A DNA stretch of 64,000 nucleotides from Sulfurivermis fontis (GCF_004001245.1 NZ_AP018724.1:3182215-3246214); one strand, 5' to 3'; positions 46,254 through 55,916 are shown, numbered from the stretch's first letter. A program made the numbers and translations. Notes: generated by a model not told the origin, from the sequence alone.

Positions 46254-48139
46254 CCCGTTCTTCTCCCCAGCTCGCGTTTTTTCAGATGGACCAGCAGCAG
46301 CGAGATCGCCGCCGGCGTGATGCCGGGGATGCGTGCCGCCTGGCCCAGGGTGTCGGGGCGCTGGCGCGACAGCTTGTCACGCACCTCGGCGGACAGGCCG
46401 CTCACCTCGCGGTAGTCCAGGTCCGCCGGTAGCCGGGTTTCTTCATGGCGGCGCTGACGCTCGATCTCGGCCTGCTGGCGCTCGATGTAGCCGGCGTATT
46501 TGGCCTGGATCTCCACCTGCTCGGCCACCGCCGGGTCGGTCACCCCCTCACCCGCCGCCGTCAGGGTCATCAGTGAGGCATAACTCACATCGGGGCGGCG
46601 CAACAGGTCGGCGAGACGATATTCCCGGGTGATGGGCTGGCCCAGCACCCGCTCCGCCTCTGCATCCGGTACCGTCTGCGGCCGCACCCAGGTGTCGTTG
46701 AGACGCTGCTGCTCCCGGGCGATGGCCTCGCGCTTGGCCTCGAAGGCCGCCCAGCGCCCATCGTCCACCAAGCCGAGTTCGCGGCCGATGGGAGTGAGGC
46801 GCAGGTCGGCGTTGTCTTCACGCAACAGCAAGCGGTGCTCGGCACGGGAGGTGAACATGCGATAGGGTTCGCTGGTGCCGCGGGTGATCAGGTCGTCCAC
46901 CATCACACCGAGGTAGGCCTCGTCGCGGCGCGGCCACCAGCCCTCGTGGCCCAAGGCTTGGCGTCCGGCGTTGAGGCCGGCGAGCAGGCCCTGTGCCGCC
47001 GCCTCTTCGTAACCGGTAGTGCCGTTGATCTGGCCGGCGAAGAACAAGCCGGGGATGTGCTTGGTCTCCAGCGTCGGGTGCAGGCCGCGCGGGTCGAAAA
47101 AGTCGTATTCGATGGCGTAGCCGGGGCGCACGATATGGGCATTTTCCAGGCCGCGGATGGAGCGCACCAGGGCGTACTGCACGTCGAAGGGCAGTGAGGT
47201 GGAGATGCCGTTGGGATACACCTCATGGGTGGTCAACCCCTCCGGCTCCAGGAAGATCTGATGCTGGTCCTTGTCGGCGAAGCGCACCACCTTGTCCTCG
47301 ATGGACGGGCAGTAGCGCGGCCCCACCCCCTCGATCACCCCGGTGTACATGGGCGAGCGGTCCAGCCCGCCGCGGATGATCTCATGGGTGCGCTCCGAGG
47401 TGTGGGTGATGTAGCAGGCGATCTGCTGCGGATGGTCCGCCGCCGTGCCGAGGAAGGAGAACACCGGCACCGGGTCATCGCCCGGCTGCGCCTGCAGGAT
47501 GGACCAGTCGATGCTACGGCCGTCCAGACGCGGCGGCGTGCCGGTCTTGAGGCGTGCCACGTTCACCGGCAGTTCGCGCAGGCGGCGCGCCAGGGCATTG
47601 GCCGGCGGGTCGCCGGCACGGCCGCCTTCGTAGTTGGCGAGGCCGATGTGGATGCGGCCGGCGAGGAAGGTGCCGGCGGTGAGTACGATGGCCGACGCGG
47701 CGAAACGCAGGCCCATCTTGGTCACCACGCCGACGGCACGGCCACCCTCGATGATGAGGTCATCCACCGCCTGCTGGAACAGGACGAGGTTGGGTTGGTT
47801 TTCCAGCGCACGGCGTACCACCGCCTTGTACAGCTGACGGTCGGCCTGGGCGCGGGTGGCGCGCACCGCCGGGCCCTTACTGGCGTTGAGAATACGGAAC
47901 TGGATACCGGCGCGGTCGATGGCGCGGGCCATCAGGCCACCGAGGGCATCGATCTCCTTGACCAGGTGCCCCTTGCCGATGCCACCGATGGCCGGGTTGC
48001 AGCTCATCTGGCCCAGGGTCTCGATGTTGTGGGTCAGCAGCAGCGTGCGCGCGCCCAGACGCGCCGCCGCCAGGGCCGCCTCGGTCCCGGCGTGACCACC
48101 GCCCACCACGATCACATCGAATCTGTCCTGATACAGCAT
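46250..48139 (-). CDS. mnmG: tRNA uridine-5-carboxymethylaminomethyl modification enzyme MnmG
   Basis: FAD enzyme that works with MnmE to modify U34 of tRNAs. 629 residues from the ATG at 48139 ([20 protein letters not shown]), equal in length to the E. coli enzyme; an in-frame GTG lies two codons upstream. It has [17 protein letters not shown], the [13 protein letters not shown] segment and the [18 protein letters not shown] motif. mnmE is located 12 kb away near rpmH. Confidence 0.98.
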   Translation of the reverse strand: MLYQDRFDVIVVGGGHAGTEAALAAARLGARTLLLTHNIETLGQMSCNPAIGGIGKGHLVKEIDALGGLMARAIDRAGIQFRILNASKGPAVRATRAQADRQLYKAVVRRALENQPNLVLFQQAVDDLIIEGGRAVGVVTKMGLRFAASAIVLTAGTFLAGRIHIGLANYEGGRAGDPPANALARRLRELPVNVARLKTGTPPRLDGRSIDWSILQAQPGDDPVPVFSFLGTAADHPQQIACYITHTSERTHEIIRGGLDRSPMYTGVIEGVGPRYCPSIEDKVVRFADKDQHQIFLEPEGLTTHEVYPNGISTSLPFDVQYALVRSIRGLENAHIVRPGYAIEYDFFDPRGLHPTLETKHIPGLFFAGQINGTTGYEEAAAQGLLAGLNAGRQALGHEGWWPRRDEAYLGVMVDDLITRGTSEPYRMFTSRAEHRLLLREDNADLRLTPIGRELGLVDDGRWAAFEAKREAIAREQQRLNDTWVRPQTVPDAEAERVLGQPITREYRLADLLRRPDVSYASLMTLTAAGEGVTDPAVAEQVEIQAKYAGYIERQQAEIERQRRHEETRLPADLDYREVSGLSAEVRDKLSRQRPDTLGQAARIPGITPAAISLLLVHLKKRELGRRTG

Positions 48140-48251
48140 CGTCACCTGCGCCGCAACCAGCCAAAGGGGTGCCCATTCTACTGGCCGGAACCCTGCCCGG
48201 CCAACGACTGGCTTGGCAAACGGTGCGTGCGCAGCCCTTTTGCGACAGGTT

Positions 48252-48590
48252 CTACATCAACCGATGCGGCATCTCGTCACTGAGATTGAGCAGGGTAGAA
48301 ACGATCTGCAGCGCCTCCTTCACGAACAGCTCCAGGTCACAAAAGGCCGGCGAGCTGTCCAACACCTGGGAGCCGTCGGCCATGGAGACGCGCAGGTCAC
48401 AGACACCATCGGTCCCGCGCTCGGCGGAGACGAACAGGCCGGGCCGGGGATTGCCCTCCTGGGCCACGGCCAGGACATAGCGGTAGCGCACCGCATCCGG
48501 GCTTTCGATGTCCCCCAGCACGGTGACGACGAACTCGCCGTACTGATAACGGCGCAGGGGGATGGCGGTGGTGATGGTGGGAAAACTCAT
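48252..48590 (-). CDS. Uncharacterised small protein
   Basis: 112-residue protein without a family I can name. It looks like a compact alpha/beta protein ([28 protein letters not shown] ... [20 protein letters not shown] ... [21 protein letters not shown]). No signal peptide or membrane segment. Codon use matches the neighbours. It lies on the minus strand upstream of mnmG, about 110 bp away, with MITE copy D on its other side. Confidence 0.65.
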   Translation of the reverse strand: MSFPTITTAIPLRRYQYGEFVVTVLGDIESPDAVRYRYVLAVAQEGNPRPGLFVSAERGTDGVCDLRVSMADGSQVLDSSPAFCDLELFVKEALQIVSTLLNLSDEMPHRLM

Positions 48591-48658
48591 GAAACCCGTC
48601 TCTGTGCTGTTGACCTGAACGGGAGATGGGGCCGCCCGGCCGGATCGACAAGCGCCAG

Positions 48659-48910
48659 GGAAGCCCTGAATAAATTCGGAGCTTCAGCGGCACAGGGAGG
48701 TGCCGCCATTTTTCAACGACGACAAGTCATTGGAAAATGAAACCCAGCGAAAATCACACTTTTCGATGGGCGTGGTCTGGGAAGTCGCGGGAGCGGACGC
48801 CACAGACCCGGCCTTACGCCTGGGGAACGCCGCCGCTGTCGGCCCGGCGCTGCCCCCACGGCTGGGCGATGTCGTAGACCGGGCGCAGGAAGGACTTATT
48901 CAGACCTTCC
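48659..48910 (+). mobile_element. IS5-like MITE, copy D (diverged)
   Basis: 252-bp copy. The left 120 bp match copies A-C with several substitutions (GGAAGCCCTGAATAAATTC, damaged CAACGAC hairpin), the middle 110 bp are unrelated GC-rich sequence, and the right end returns to CTTATTCAGACCTTCC. Flanks are CCAG on the left and CTAG on the right, so one side of the duplication has mutated. The right flank supplies the TAG stop of the PilZ gene. This entry covers the 320-bp gap 48591-48910, which holds no gene. Confidence 0.8.
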
Positions 48911-49261
48911 CTAGAGGAACAGGCCATTCCAGCGCTCGGTCTCGAAACCATTGCCCTCCAGCAGGTGCACACCGACAAGGTAGATGCCGGCTGCCTCGGT
49001 CTCCCGCGACCACATCACCTCGCCGCCGAGGAAATAGCGGTCGCTGTGTTCCGTCAGGTCCACCTCCAGTCCCAGCTGGCTACCGGCCTCGACCGGGGTT
49101 TCCAGCAGCAGGCGCAGGCCGGTGGCAGACACATCCACCGTGGAACACGCCACCTCGGTTCCCACCAGCTCGGGCCGGGCCGGGGCCACCAGGATCTTCA
49201 CTATCACGTTCTCATCGCGCAGCAGCCGCGGTGCGGTGCGGCGCTCTTCCGGCATGGCCAT
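48911..49261 (-). CDS. PilZ-domain protein
   Basis: 116-residue single-domain PilZ protein, a likely cyclic-di-GMP receptor. Both ligand motifs are present: RRTAPR near the N terminus (residues 7-12) and DVSATGLRL (about 46-54). The rest is the six-strand barrel. Its target cannot be told from context. The TAG stop codon belongs to the right flank of MITE copy D. Confidence 0.88.
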   Translation of the reverse strand: MAMPEERRTAPRLLRDENVIVKILVAPARPELVGTEVACSTVDVSATGLRLLLETPVEAGSQLGLEVDLTEHSDRYFLGGEVMWSRETEAAGIYLVGVHLLEGNGFETERWNGLFL

Positions 49262-49362
49262 ATCGCATTCCTTGTGTACAGAACTGGCCAGACTGTAACC
49301 ATTACCACGGCCCGGCTCAAGCGCAGCGACTATAATGCAGCCCCCACTCCACCCGATCAGTC

Positions 49363-50430
49363 ATGGCCAAATTCCCTCCCCAGCCCCCGCACGGCCGCGG
49401 CGCCACCGGCAGTCCGGACAACCGCTACGCCGCCCACCAGCGCGAATGGGTGGACGACGGCTGGGGCAGTCTGACGGCCTTGCCGACGCTGCGCACCGAA
49501 CTGCAGGTGGACACCAGCCGCACGGTCATCACCTACAATGACTCCCCCGACGTCCCCTTCGACCGCTCCATCAATCCCTACCGCGGCTGCGAGCACGGCT
49601 GCGTCTACTGCTTTGCCCGCCCCACCCACGCCTGGCTGGGCCTGTCGCCGGGACTGGACTTCGAGAGCCGCCTGTTCCACAAACCGGACGCCCCCGCCCT
49701 GCTGCGCCAGGAACTGGCCAAGTCCGGTTACCGCTGCGCCCCCATCGCCCTCGGCATCAACACCGATGCCTACCAGCCGGTGGAGCGCGAACTGCGCCTG
49801 ACCCGCGCCCTCATCGAGGTGCTGGGCGAACACGCCCAGCCCTTCAGCGTGATTAGCAAATCGGCCCTCATCGAACGCGATATCGATCTGCTGGCGGTCC
49901 TGGCCAAACACCGTCTGGTCCACGTCGCCATTTCGCTCGCCACTCTGCAGCGTTCGCTGGCCCGCCGCCTGGAGCCGCGTGCCGCTGCACCACAAAGACG
50001 GCTGGAAACCATCCGTCGCTTACACGCCGCCGGTATCCCGGTGACCGTGCTCATCGCACCGTTGATCCCGGCGCTCACCGATCACGAACTGGAAGACATC
50101 ATGACGGCGGCGCGCGAAGCCGGCGCCCTCGATTGCGGCTATGTACTGCTGCGCCTGCCCCTGGAGGTGGACGAATTGTTTCAGGACTGGCTGCGCACCC
50201 ACGCCCCGCTGCAGGCGGAGCGAGTGATGAACCGCTTGCGTGACTGCCGCGGCGGCAGGAACTACGACAGCCGCTTCGGCCGGCGCATGCGCGGCGAAGG
50301 TGAATACGCGGAGCTGCTTCGCCGGCGATTCCGCCTTGCTTACCGCAAACTGGGTTTCATGGATATCCCGCCACTGGACTGCACACAATTCCGCGTGCCG
50401 GGGCGGGCGCTGCAGCTGGGCTTGTTCTGA
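49363..50430 (+). CDS. PA0069-type radical SAM protein
   Basis: 355-residue radical SAM enzyme related to spore photoproduct lyase-like proteins (the family called PA0069 after Pseudomonas). The cluster motif is GCEHGCVYCFARPTH (CxxxCxxC, about 76-84), preceded by the family segment SINPYRG; later IALGINTDAYQPVE and VHVAISLATL match the TIM-barrel core. The reaction is not known. It starts with MAKFPPQPPHGRG and is divergent from the PilZ gene. Confidence 0.9.
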   Translation: MAKFPPQPPHGRGATGSPDNRYAAHQREWVDDGWGSLTALPTLRTELQVDTSRTVITYNDSPDVPFDRSINPYRGCEHGCVYCFARPTHAWLGLSPGLDFESRLFHKPDAPALLRQELAKSGYRCAPIALGINTDAYQPVERELRLTRALIEVLGEHAQPFSVISKSALIERDIDLLAVLAKHRLVHVAISLATLQRSLARRLEPRAAAPQRRLETIRRLHAAGIPVTVLIAPLIPALTDHELEDIMTAAREAGALDCGYVLLRLPLEVDELFQDWLRTHAPLQAERVMNRLRDCRGGRNYDSRFGRRMRGEGEYAELLRRRFRLAYRKLGFMDIPPLDCTQFRVPGRALQLGLF

Positions 50431-50436
50431 GGGGTG

Positions 50437-50464
50437 GCCGGACACGGCAGCGGCCGCGTCCGGC
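50437..50464. terminator. Bidirectional stem-loop
   Basis: GCCGGAC and GTCCGGC arms (50437-50443, 50458-50464) with a GC-rich inner part lie in the 43-bp gap between the convergent radical SAM and outer membrane protein genes. No T-run. Confidence 0.55.
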
Positions 50465-50473
50465 AGTGGGTGA

Positions 50474-50986
50474 CTAGAAACGGATGCCGACACTGAGGAA
50501 GTCGACGTCGTCCTCGATCTGGGTGTACTCCACCTCGAATTGTGCCAGACCGATGCTGAAGCCGACTCCGAGACCGGCCGAGCTGCCGGTGTCGTCGTCG
50601 GACACAGAACCTATCGTCACATCTTCCCGCAGCATACCCAGCTTGGCGATGAAATAGACCGGGCCGGCGGTGCGGAATACGCCATACACCGCCTGCGTAT
50701 CGATGCTGACATCCTGACCGGCATAGCTGCCATCGTCGATGCTGCTGGTGATTTCGCCCTGCACACCGATGTCGCCGAGCACCACACCCCATTCGTGACC
50801 GACCATCACGCCGGCATTGGTGGGATCGTCCATGCCGCCGACATCCACCAGCATCGGTCCGGCCTTGGCGCCGAAGAACCAGTCGGCGGCGGCGACAGGT
50901 GTAAATACCAAGTTTGCCAGCAGCAGTGTGGCGGCCAGTACGCCCGCTGACCGGGTTGGTTCTTTGGCTGTTTGTACCTTGCGCAT
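50474..50986 (-). CDS. Small outer membrane beta-barrel protein
   Basis: 170 residues with a signal peptide (about 1-34, cleavage after VAAA) and then eight or so amphipathic strands (WFFGAKAGPMLVDVG, GVMVGHEWGVVLGDIGVQGEIT, YGVFRTAGPVYFIAKLGMLRED, GLGVGFSIGLAQFEVEYTQIED) ending with a terminal Phe (SVGIRF). This is the OmpX/OmpA-like 8-strand barrel pattern. Function unknown. Confidence 0.82.
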   Translation of the reverse strand: MRKVQTAKEPTRSAGVLAATLLLANLVFTPVAAADWFFGAKAGPMLVDVGGMDDPTNAGVMVGHEWGVVLGDIGVQGEITSSIDDGSYAGQDVSIDTQAVYGVFRTAGPVYFIAKLGMLREDVTIGSVSDDDTGSSAGLGVGFSIGLAQFEVEYTQIEDDVDFLSVGIRF

Positions 50987-51027
50987 GGTGATTCTCCCTT
51001 TGTCTCAGGTGTGGTGATGTGTGCAGG

Positions 51028-51462
51028 CTAGGCGCGTTCGCCATAGAGTTCTGCGGCGCGGCGCGCAAAAGCGTCGAGCAGGCGCGATGCCAGCAGGGCC
51101 AGACCGCCCTGCAGCAACGGCGCCAGCAGCGGCGCCAATTCGTAACGGGTTTCCGCCGTGACGCGGCAGCCGCCGTCCTGCGGCAGGAAATGCCAGGTTA
51201 CATCCAGCCGGCGGAACGGGCCATCGAGGGCACGGATGGCAATGCGCTCCGGCGCCATGAATTCGGCACGGGAGCGGAAGCGGAAGGCGGCCGGGCCAAA
51301 ACCGGCTTGCTGCTCCACCTCCAGCGCATCCGCCTCACGGCGCAGGATGCGTGCCTGGCTGTAGCCGGGCACGAACGCCGGATAGCGCTCGATATCGAGC
51401 ACCAGGTCGAACAGCTGCTCGCAGCGGTAGGGCAGCCGGCGGGAGACGCAGTGGCGGGACAT
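51028..51462 (-). CDS. ratA: RatA/Coq10-type SRPBCC protein
   Basis: 144-residue START-like (SRPBCC) protein of the RatA/COQ10 family: VSRRLPYRCEQLFDLVLDIERYPAFVPGYSQARIL, GPFRRLDVTWHFLPQDGGCRVTAETRYE, and a C-terminal helix LASRLLDAFARRAAELYG. The E. coli member was described both as a ribosome-association toxin and as a ubiquinone-binding chaperone; the second role is better supported by family-wide conservation. The ATG at 51462 is the normal start. The usual smpB neighbour is absent. Confidence 0.85.
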   Translation of the reverse strand: MSRHCVSRRLPYRCEQLFDLVLDIERYPAFVPGYSQARILRREADALEVEQQAGFGPAAFRFRSRAEFMAPERIAIRALDGPFRRLDVTWHFLPQDGGCRVTAETRYELAPLLAPLLQGGLALLASRLLDAFARRAAELYGERA

Positions 51463-51743
51463 GACACCCTGCAGTATGCGCGCAACCCGCCGCAACGACC
51501 AGCGGCAGCAACGGTATCCCCTCGCTATGCTTAGCCGGGTAAGGCTCACGGAACGCGCCCATTTCCAAGGATTGGCGCCAAGCAGATCCCCTTCCGCCGC
51601 ATGGAAACCTCCCCGGCCCTGGAGACACACCCCCCAGTGTGCCGCAGGGCTGGAGCGCTTCCACCCCAACCTCACCCGCTGCCGGACCATGAACGGATCG
51701 CCAGGCGCAGCACCCCAAACATCGGGTCTGTGAGGATACCCCT
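51463..51743. other. Gap between ratA and the small 53-codon gene
   Basis: 281 bp. Frames here are open only as shadows. I compared it with tmRNA, 4.5S, 6S and RNase P RNA landmarks, because small RNA genes are common near ratA/smpB, and found none. It should hold the ratA promoter and that of the small plus-strand gene. Confidence 0.4.
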
Positions 51744-51905
51744 GTGGCGGTACGCGACGCCTTCGATTCACTGCGCCGCCAGCCGGAAAACCTGGCGCGG
51801 CACGAACGGCGCGAGGTGAAACAGCACGAAACGCCGCCGCACGGGCGTATCACCGCGTACGGGGGCTGGCGCAACGGTGAGGTGATCCGGCGGCGCGTAT
51901 CCTGA
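51744..51905 (+). CDS. Possible 53-residue basic protein
   Basis: A short frame starting with GTG and preceded by GAGGAT at 8 bp. The product is highly charged (QPENLARHERREVKQHETPP, ends GGWRNGEVIRRRVS) and has third-position GC like its neighbours. It lies convergent to the ornithine decarboxylase gene with a 21-bp gap. No known family; the coding call is tentative. Confidence 0.4.
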   Translation: MAVRDAFDSLRRQPENLARHERREVKQHETPPHGRITAYGGWRNGEVIRRRVS

Positions 51906-51926
51906 GACACGCACCGTCGGCAGACA

Positions 51927-53135
51927 TCAGCCGACCAGCGGCACGACCTCGCAGGCCTCGCCCACGTATTCGTTGATCACCACGATCTGCGCCTTGCGGA
52001 AGAAGTTGAACTCCGTGGCACTGGCCCAGGTGTAGGCGCCCATCATGCGGCCGACGACGAGGTCGCCCTCATTCAGTTCCGGCAACATGATGTTTTCATC
52101 GATGACGTCGATGCTATCGCAGGTGGGGCCCGCCAGCACGCTGGGGAAACGCTCGCCGTGCCACTCCAGGCAGTCCACCGGATATTTGGCGTGGTCGAAC
52201 ATCTGACCGCTGTAGGAGCCGTACACGCCGTCGTCCAGGTAGTACCACCAGCGGCCGTCGCGCAGGGCCTTGCCCATCACCGACGAGACGGCGGTGATCG
52301 CCGGGGCGGAGATGAAGCGGCCCGGTTCGGCGATGAGACGCACGTCGCCCGGGATCTGCGCCAGCGCCTCGCGGATCGGACGGCAGAATTCGTTGATGGG
52401 CGGCACGTCCTCGTTGTACTCCACCGGGAAGCCGCCACCGATGTCGAGCACGCTGAGCGGCGGCAGGCCGGCTTGCTTGTTCCAGGCGATGATCGCGCCG
52501 CAGGCATGGACCGCCTCCACGTGCTTGCGCGGATCGGCGGCCTGGGAACCGACATGGAACGACAGGCCCTTGATGCGGATGCCGAGGTCATGCGCCAACA
52601 CCAGCAGCTCGCGCGCCGCCTCGGGAGTGCAGCCGAACTTCTTCGACAGATCGACCTTGGCGTCGGGGCTGCGGAAGGACACGCGCAGCAACAGTTCCAC
52701 CTGATCGGCGTATTTGACGAACTTGCGCAGTTCGTCCGGATTGTCCACCACGAAGGTGGTGACGCCGAAGTCGAGGGCGTCGCGGATGTCGCGGTCGCGC
52801 TTGATGGGATGGGTGTGGATGCAGCGCTCCGGGGCGACACCGAGGCCGCGCACCAGGTCCACTTCGCCGCTGGTGGCGAGGTCGAACCAGGCCTCTTCCT
52901 GCATCAGGGTGGTGACCACCGCCGGGTGCGGCAGCGGCTTGAGGGCATAGTGCAAATCGACGCCGGGCAACGCCGCGGCCAGGGCGCGGTATTGTCGTCG
53001 TACCGCCTCGCAGTCGAGGATCAGCAGCGGGGCGCCATGAATGGCAACGAGACGCCGGATACGTTCGGCTTCGGGGGGTTCGTCGGCCTTGTCGCCGGCG
53101 ACGATGGACGCGGTTTCACTGCGGGCATCGACCAT
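51927..53135 (-). CDS. Ornithine decarboxylase-type PLP enzyme (fold type III)
   Basis: 402-residue pyridoxal-phosphate decarboxylase of the alanine-racemase fold. The Schiff-base lysine is in YALKPLPHP, PLP-phosphate contacts are in LDIGGGFPVEY and AEPGRFI, and the active-site cysteine lies in GPTCDSIDVI, as in ornithine decarboxylases; a lysine/ornithine dual enzyme is also possible. It makes putrescine for polyamine synthesis. I chose the ATG at 53135 because GGAGG is 9 bp upstream; the ATG at 53141 is too close to it. The 240-bp gap upstream holds no other gene. Confidence 0.88.
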   Translation of the reverse strand: MVDARSETASIVAGDKADEPPEAERIRRLVAIHGAPLLILDCEAVRRQYRALAAALPGVDLHYALKPLPHPAVVTTLMQEEAWFDLATSGEVDLVRGLGVAPERCIHTHPIKRDRDIRDALDFGVTTFVVDNPDELRKFVKYADQVELLLRVSFRSPDAKVDLSKKFGCTPEAARELLVLAHDLGIRIKGLSFHVGSQAADPRKHVEAVHACGAIIAWNKQAGLPPLSVLDIGGGFPVEYNEDVPPINEFCRPIREALAQIPGDVRLIAEPGRFISAPAITAVSSVMGKALRDGRWWYYLDDGVYGSYSGQMFDHAKYPVDCLEWHGERFPSVLAGPTCDSIDVIDENIMLPELNEGDLVVGRMMGAYTWASATEFNFFRKAQIVVINEYVGEACEVVPLVG

Positions 53136-53381
53136 GGTCATATACCTCCAGGCCGGGCCTCCGCTCCTCTTCTCAAGGGTGGACGAGACACGACCGACTT
53201 TGAGTTACAAGAGATCTGAATTTGAGCGGCGCCATACCAATTCAGCCGGCGCTCTCTGAATCAGGACAAATTCATTCTCTTTGGATAGATTCTCAAGCCG
53301 TATCTGGTCGTGCCGTGAGCGGGCTACCCTCAAGAAGTGGCCGGTATTCTAGAACAAACATTGCGTCGATCAAGTGTTTTT

Positions 53382-54032
53382 TTAGCCGGCGGCTTCGGCA
53401 TCGAAGCCCTTTGCGGCCAAGGTGTTTTGCCGCTGCCGCCAGGCGGTGGCGAGCATGGCGAGAATGGCGCCGACGCAGGCCAGCCCCATGTCGCGCTGGG
53501 CATCCCAGATGTCGCCCTGGGTACCGAGATAGGCGTCACCCAGTTCGGGGCTGACGATCATCGCCACTACGGCCTCCAGCACCTCGTAAAACCCGCTGAA
53601 CCCCAGCACGGCGGTGACCGCCAGAAAGTACGACCAGCCCGGCCGCACCCCGGCCGCCCGCAGCAGGATTTCGCGGAACGGATAGGCGATGAGCAGGCCG
53701 TAGGCAAAGTGGACGATGCGGTCGTAGTGGTTGCGGCTCAGGTCGAAGGCATCGCGCAGCCAGAAGCCGAGGGGCGTTTCCGCGTAGGTGTAGTGAGCGC
53801 CGACGAGGTGCAGGCTGAGAAACACGGTGAACAGGCCATAGGAGGTATTGGAGAAGGCGAAGCGGCTGTAGGTGGCGAGCAGCAGCATCCCGTAGATGAA
53901 TACCAGCAGGTTCTCCAGCAGCCAGTCGAAGCGGTTGAACGGCGCGATGGCCGTCACCAGCCACAGCCCGGCCAGCCAGGCGATCATCCACTGCAGGGGG
54001 CGGTTGCGGCGGAACGGCGGCGGCTCAGCCAT
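53382..54032 (-). CDS. DUF2238 (YjdF-like) inner membrane protein
   Basis: 216-residue membrane protein with about six hydrophobic segments. Family features are LLENLLVFIYGMLLLATYSRFAFS, FSLHLVGAHYTYAETPLG-type sequence, and a DAFDLSRNHYDRIVHFAYGLL motif with conserved His and Asp. Role unknown. The ATG at 54032 overlaps the phosphoribulokinase stop by 8 nt, so both are co-expressed. Confidence 0.82.
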   Translation of the reverse strand: MAEPPPFRRNRPLQWMIAWLAGLWLVTAIAPFNRFDWLLENLLVFIYGMLLLATYSRFAFSNTSYGLFTVFLSLHLVGAHYTYAETPLGFWLRDAFDLSRNHYDRIVHFAYGLLIAYPFREILLRAAGVRPGWSYFLAVTAVLGFSGFYEVLEAVVAMIVSPELGDAYLGTQGDIWDAQRDMGLACVGAILAMLATAWRQRQNTLAAKGFDAEAAG

Positions 54033-54981
54033 GGCTGCGCTGGCGCTCCAGCAACTCCTGCACCAGCGGCGCACAGATCACTTCGATGGCATGGCCCATG
54101 TGGCCACCCGGCACCACCAGGGTGTTGGGACGCGACATGAAGCTGTTGGGCAGGCGGCGCTTGAGGTCGGGGAAATCGTGGCGCTTCGGCTCGCGGAAGC
54201 GGATCACCACCATGCTTTCGTCCGGTGTCGGGATGTCGCGGGCGATGAACGGATTGGAGGTATCCACCAGCGGCACACGCTGGAAGTTGATGTCGGTGAG
54301 GGAAAACTGCGGCGTGATGTAGCGCAGGTAGTCGGGCAGGCGGCGCAGGATGGTGGCGGTCACCGCCTCGGCGGAACTGCCCTTCACCGCACAGTCGCGG
54401 TGGATCTTCTGGATCCACTCCAGATTGATGCTGGGCACCACGCCGATGAGCAGGTCCACCCAGCGCGCCACGTCGACGCCGCGATCACCCCGCTCCTGTT
54501 GCTGCTGGCGCAGCTTCATGATCAGGGGGTTGTGCGACGGGCTCATCTCGCGCCGGCTCCAGGTGGATTCGATGCAGGCGCCATGCAACCCTTCGTAAAA
54601 CAACAGGTCTGAGCCGGGGGGTATTTCCTGCCATGACGTGAAGCTGCCCTCCTCGCCGCCATGCCGCACCGCCGCCTCGCGGCTGCCGAGGTAGTGGCGA
54701 TAGAGGCCGCTGCCGGTACGGGAGTATTCCTGGAACAACCCCTCCAGCCGCTCGAACAGATTGGCCTCGGGCCCGAAGTGACTGATGGGACGGCCGGCCG
54801 CCTGGGCCGCGGCCACGACCCGTTTCATGGCAGCGCGGTCGTAGCGGCGGAAACTGTCGCCATCGACGAAAAAGGCGTTGATGCCCTCGCGCCGGAAGAT
54901 CTCGGCAAAGGCATGTTTGACGGTCGTGGTGCCGGCACCGGACGAACCGGTCACGGCGACGATGGGATGGCGCACCGACAT
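54025..54981 (-). CDS. Phosphoribulokinase
   Basis: Phosphorylates ribulose-5-phosphate to the Rubisco substrate. 318 residues: P-loop GSSGAGTTTV (about 12-21), then KHAFAEIFRREGINA, GDSFRRYDR, LLFYEGLHGA, VVPSINLEWIQKIHRD, PQFSLTDINFQRVPLVDTSNPF. It is closer in these segments to the class I enzyme of purple bacteria than to E. coli PrkB, and carries an extra segment of about 25 residues before the DLLIGVVP strand. No Rubisco gene lies in the window, so autotrophy remains inference. Confidence 0.92.
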   Translation of the reverse strand: MSVRHPIVAVTGSSGAGTTTVKHAFAEIFRREGINAFFVDGDSFRRYDRAAMKRVVAAAQAAGRPISHFGPEANLFERLEGLFQEYSRTGSGLYRHYLGSREAAVRHGGEEGSFTSWQEIPPGSDLLFYEGLHGACIESTWSRREMSPSHNPLIMKLRQQQQERGDRGVDVARWVDLLIGVVPSINLEWIQKIHRDCAVKGSSAEAVTATILRRLPDYLRYITPQFSLTDINFQRVPLVDTSNPFIARDIPTPDESMVVIRFREPKRHDFPDLKRRLPNSFMSRPNTLVVPGGHMGHAIEVICAPLVQELLERQRSHG

Positions 54982-55082
54982 GGGCTACCCTCGCCTGCTT
55001 GCGGAGGGCTAACTTTAGCCCCATTTCCGGCGCCGTGACCATCCCCCGAAAGATGAGTTCTTTTAATGACAGAGGAAACCCC

Positions 55083-55916
55083 ATGGAGCAGTCACTGAAG
55101 CGCACGCAGCTGGGTCGCTGGATCGAATCGCTGCCGGTACAGAAATTCATCATCACGTTGATCGTCATCAATGCCGTCACCCTGGGCCTGGAAACCTCGC
55201 CCGCGGTAATGGCGCAGGCGGGCGATGTGCTGCACCTGCTCGACCGCGTGATCCTGGCGGTGTTCGTGGCGGAGATCGCCATCAAGCTGGTGGCGTTCGG
55301 CGGGCGTTTCTTCCGCAATCCCTGGAATGTGTTCGACTTCGTCGTCGTCGGCATCGCCCTGGTGCCGGCCAGCGGGCCGCTGGCGGTGCTGCGTGCCCTG
55401 CGCGTGCTGCGTGTGCTGCGCCTGATTTCCATGATGCCGCGCCTGCGCCTGGTGGTGGAGGCGCTGCTGCTGGCAGTTCCGGGCATCGCCTCCATCGCCG
55501 GGCTGATGCTGCTGATTTTCTATGTGGCGGCGGTGATGGCCACCGGCCTGTTCGGCCCGCAGTTCCCGGAATGGTTCGGCAGCATCGGCGCCTCCATGTA
55601 CACCCTGTTCCAGGTGATGACCCTGGAGAGCTGGTCGATGGGCATCGCGCGCCCGGTGATGGAGGCCTATCCCTGGGCCTGGGCCTTCTTCATCCCCTTC
55701 ATCCTCATCGCCACCTTCACCATGCTCAACCTGTTCATCGCCATCATCGTCAACACCATGCAGACCATGCATGAGGCGGAATTCAAACAGGAGCAGGCCG
55801 CCATCGAGGAGGCGGTGCATGAGGAAAGTTCACAGGTGAGCCGGGAACTGCGCGCACTGCGCGAGGAGATTCGCGTTCTCAGGGAGGCACTGGCGGAGCG
55901 GAACGATCAGGCGTAG
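55083..55916 (+). CDS. Bacterial voltage-gated sodium channel (NaChBac type)
   Basis: 277-residue single-repeat channel subunit that would act as a tetramer. S1-S3 lie at about 17-105; S4 is LAVLRALRVLRVLRLISMM with Arg at every third position; S5, pore and S6 follow. The selectivity filter TLESWSM is that of NaChBac-like Na+ channels. The C terminus (about 230-275) is a coiled coil that tetramerises the channel. The ATG at 55083 has GAGGAAA upstream. Such channels serve motility and pH or Na+ homeostasis in halo- or alkaliphilic bacteria. Confidence 0.93.
   Translation: MEQSLKRTQLGRWIESLPVQKFIITLIVINAVTLGLETSPAVMAQAGDVLHLLDRVILAVFVAEIAIKLVAFGGRFFRNPWNVFDFVVVGIALVPASGPLAVLRALRVLRVLRLISMMPRLRLVVEALLLAVPGIASIAGLMLLIFYVAAVMATGLFGPQFPEWFGSIGASMYTLFQVMTLESWSMGIARPVMEAYPWAWAFFIPFILIATFTMLNLFIAIIVNTMQTMHEAEFKQEQAAIEEAVHEESSQVSRELRALREEIRVLREALAERNDQA

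Noticed and set aside
51463..51743. tmRNA or other structural RNA gene near ratA
   Set aside because: No tmRNA, 4.5S, 6S or RNase P RNA landmark sequence is present.
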